Assembly: GCA_900557475.1 (NCBI GenBank)
Contig: USTA01000057.1
Coordinates: 1 to 6,144 of the forward strand
Source of the DNA: an uncultured Clostridium sp.
Lineage (GTDB): Bacteria > Bacillota > Clostridia > TANB77 > CAG-508
Direction of reading: 5' to 3'
Length of the DNA: 6,144 nucleotides
The translations under genes and the position numbers were made by a program. Shown in pieces: positions 5,735 to 6,144 of this stretch (within the stretch, counting starts at the first letter, position 1; every line of letters starts with the position of its first letter). The notes beneath the pieces were generated by a model. That model was not told the DNA's origin and made no database searches. It saw only the letters and a program-made list of their open reading frames with translations.

Positions 5735-6144
5735 AAATAAAATGAAGAATCTATGTTTTTATATATTGTTATTTATTATATGCTTAATAATGCTACATTT
5801 CATAAATCAAAAAAGAGGATTTCATGCAGATGAAATGTTTTCATATGGATCAGCAAATTATAAATATGATAATGTATTTTGTCCATATGGAGATAGAGAC
5901 TACATAAATCGATTTATGAATGATAATATAAAAAACATAGGAGAGATAAAAAAATATTTGTCAGATATACCAATGCTTATAGAAAAAATAGACAAAATAA
6001 AGAAAGAGGATAAACCGATTTGGAAAAATAAGAAAGAAGCAATAGAATATGTAACAATACAAAAAGATGAAATTTTTAATTTCTTTAGTGTATATTACAA
6101 TCAATCAAGGGATGCACATCCACCATTATTTTACTATACTGTTC
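5727..6144 (+). CDS. GT39-like (PMT/ArnT-type) membrane glycosyltransferase, 3'-truncated by the window edge
   Basis: This is the N-terminal 139 residues of a probable integral-membrane GT-C glycosyltransferase, which would use a lipid-linked sugar and act at the outer face of the membrane. Residues about 9-26 form one hydrophobic segment (CFYILLFIICLIMLHFI), which should be the first membrane helix. It is followed by FHADEMFSYG (32-41), with the Asp35-Glu36 pair expected at the first extracellular loop, and by YYNQSRDAHPPLFYY (123-137), a DxHPPLYY-type motif typical of this family. The loop between is lysine-rich and soluble. GTG 5727 is preferred because GGAG (5714-5717) is 9 nt upstream. 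ATG 5742 is possible but 24 nt from that site. The GTG lies inside the receiver stub's last codons, so translation is probably coupled. It is functionally unrelated to the nucleotide genes upstream and separated from them by the terminator. Most transmembrane helices lie outside the window. Confidence 0.75.
   Translation, partial: MNKNKMKNLCFYILLFIICLIMLHFINQKRGFHADEMFSYGSANYKYDNVFCPYGDRDYINRFMNDNIKNIGEIKKYLSDIPMLIEKIDKIKKEDKPIWKNKKEAIEYVTIQKDEIFNFFSVYYNQSRDAHPPLFYYTV

Overview
The window is very AT-rich, uses A/T-ending codons throughout (AGA for Arg, ATA for Ile), and has strong AGGAGG-type ribosome binding sites. All genes lie on the + strand with short gaps. This points to a low-GC Firmicute, most likely an anaerobic Clostridia-type bacterium. 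The genus cannot be fixed from the sequence.

Layout: (1) 3-920 is the C-terminal two thirds of an RlmD/RumA-type rRNA uracil-5-methyltransferase, cut by the left edge. (2) 941-1513 encodes a HAD-fold nucleotidase of the NT5C type, and 1519-2049 encodes a YjjX-family inosine/xanthosine triphosphatase. Both are tightly spaced behind the methyltransferase. (3) 2073-2132 is a strong intrinsic terminator that closes this first unit. (4) A second unit holds an HD-domain phosphohydrolase (2175-2801), a CYTH-domain protein with a large internal insertion (2817-3638), a fused NMN adenylyltransferase/Nudix hydrolase (3661-4791) and a second NT5C-type nucleotidase (4842-5453). (5) 5454-5644 is intergenic and contains a folded element ending in a ten-T run. 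(6) 5645-5734 is a short reading frame that looks like the first 29 residues of a response-regulator receiver domain. It overlaps the start of a GT39-like membrane glycosyltransferase (5727 to the right edge, incomplete).

Six consecutive genes belong to families that act on nucleotides or phospho-anhydrides: two nucleotidases, an ITP/XTPase, an HD phosphohydrolase, a CYTH protein and NMNAT-Nudix. A shared role in nucleotide-pool cleaning and NAD or ADP-ribose turnover is a reasonable inference but is not shown by the sequence. The most unusual points are the CYTH insertion, the NMNAT-Nudix fusion within this neighbourhood, the receiver-domain stub in front of the glycosyltransferase, and a perfect 23-bp inverted repeat that starts at base 1 and looks like a fold-back artefact. 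I see no mobile element, CRISPR array, tRNA or rRNA gene.
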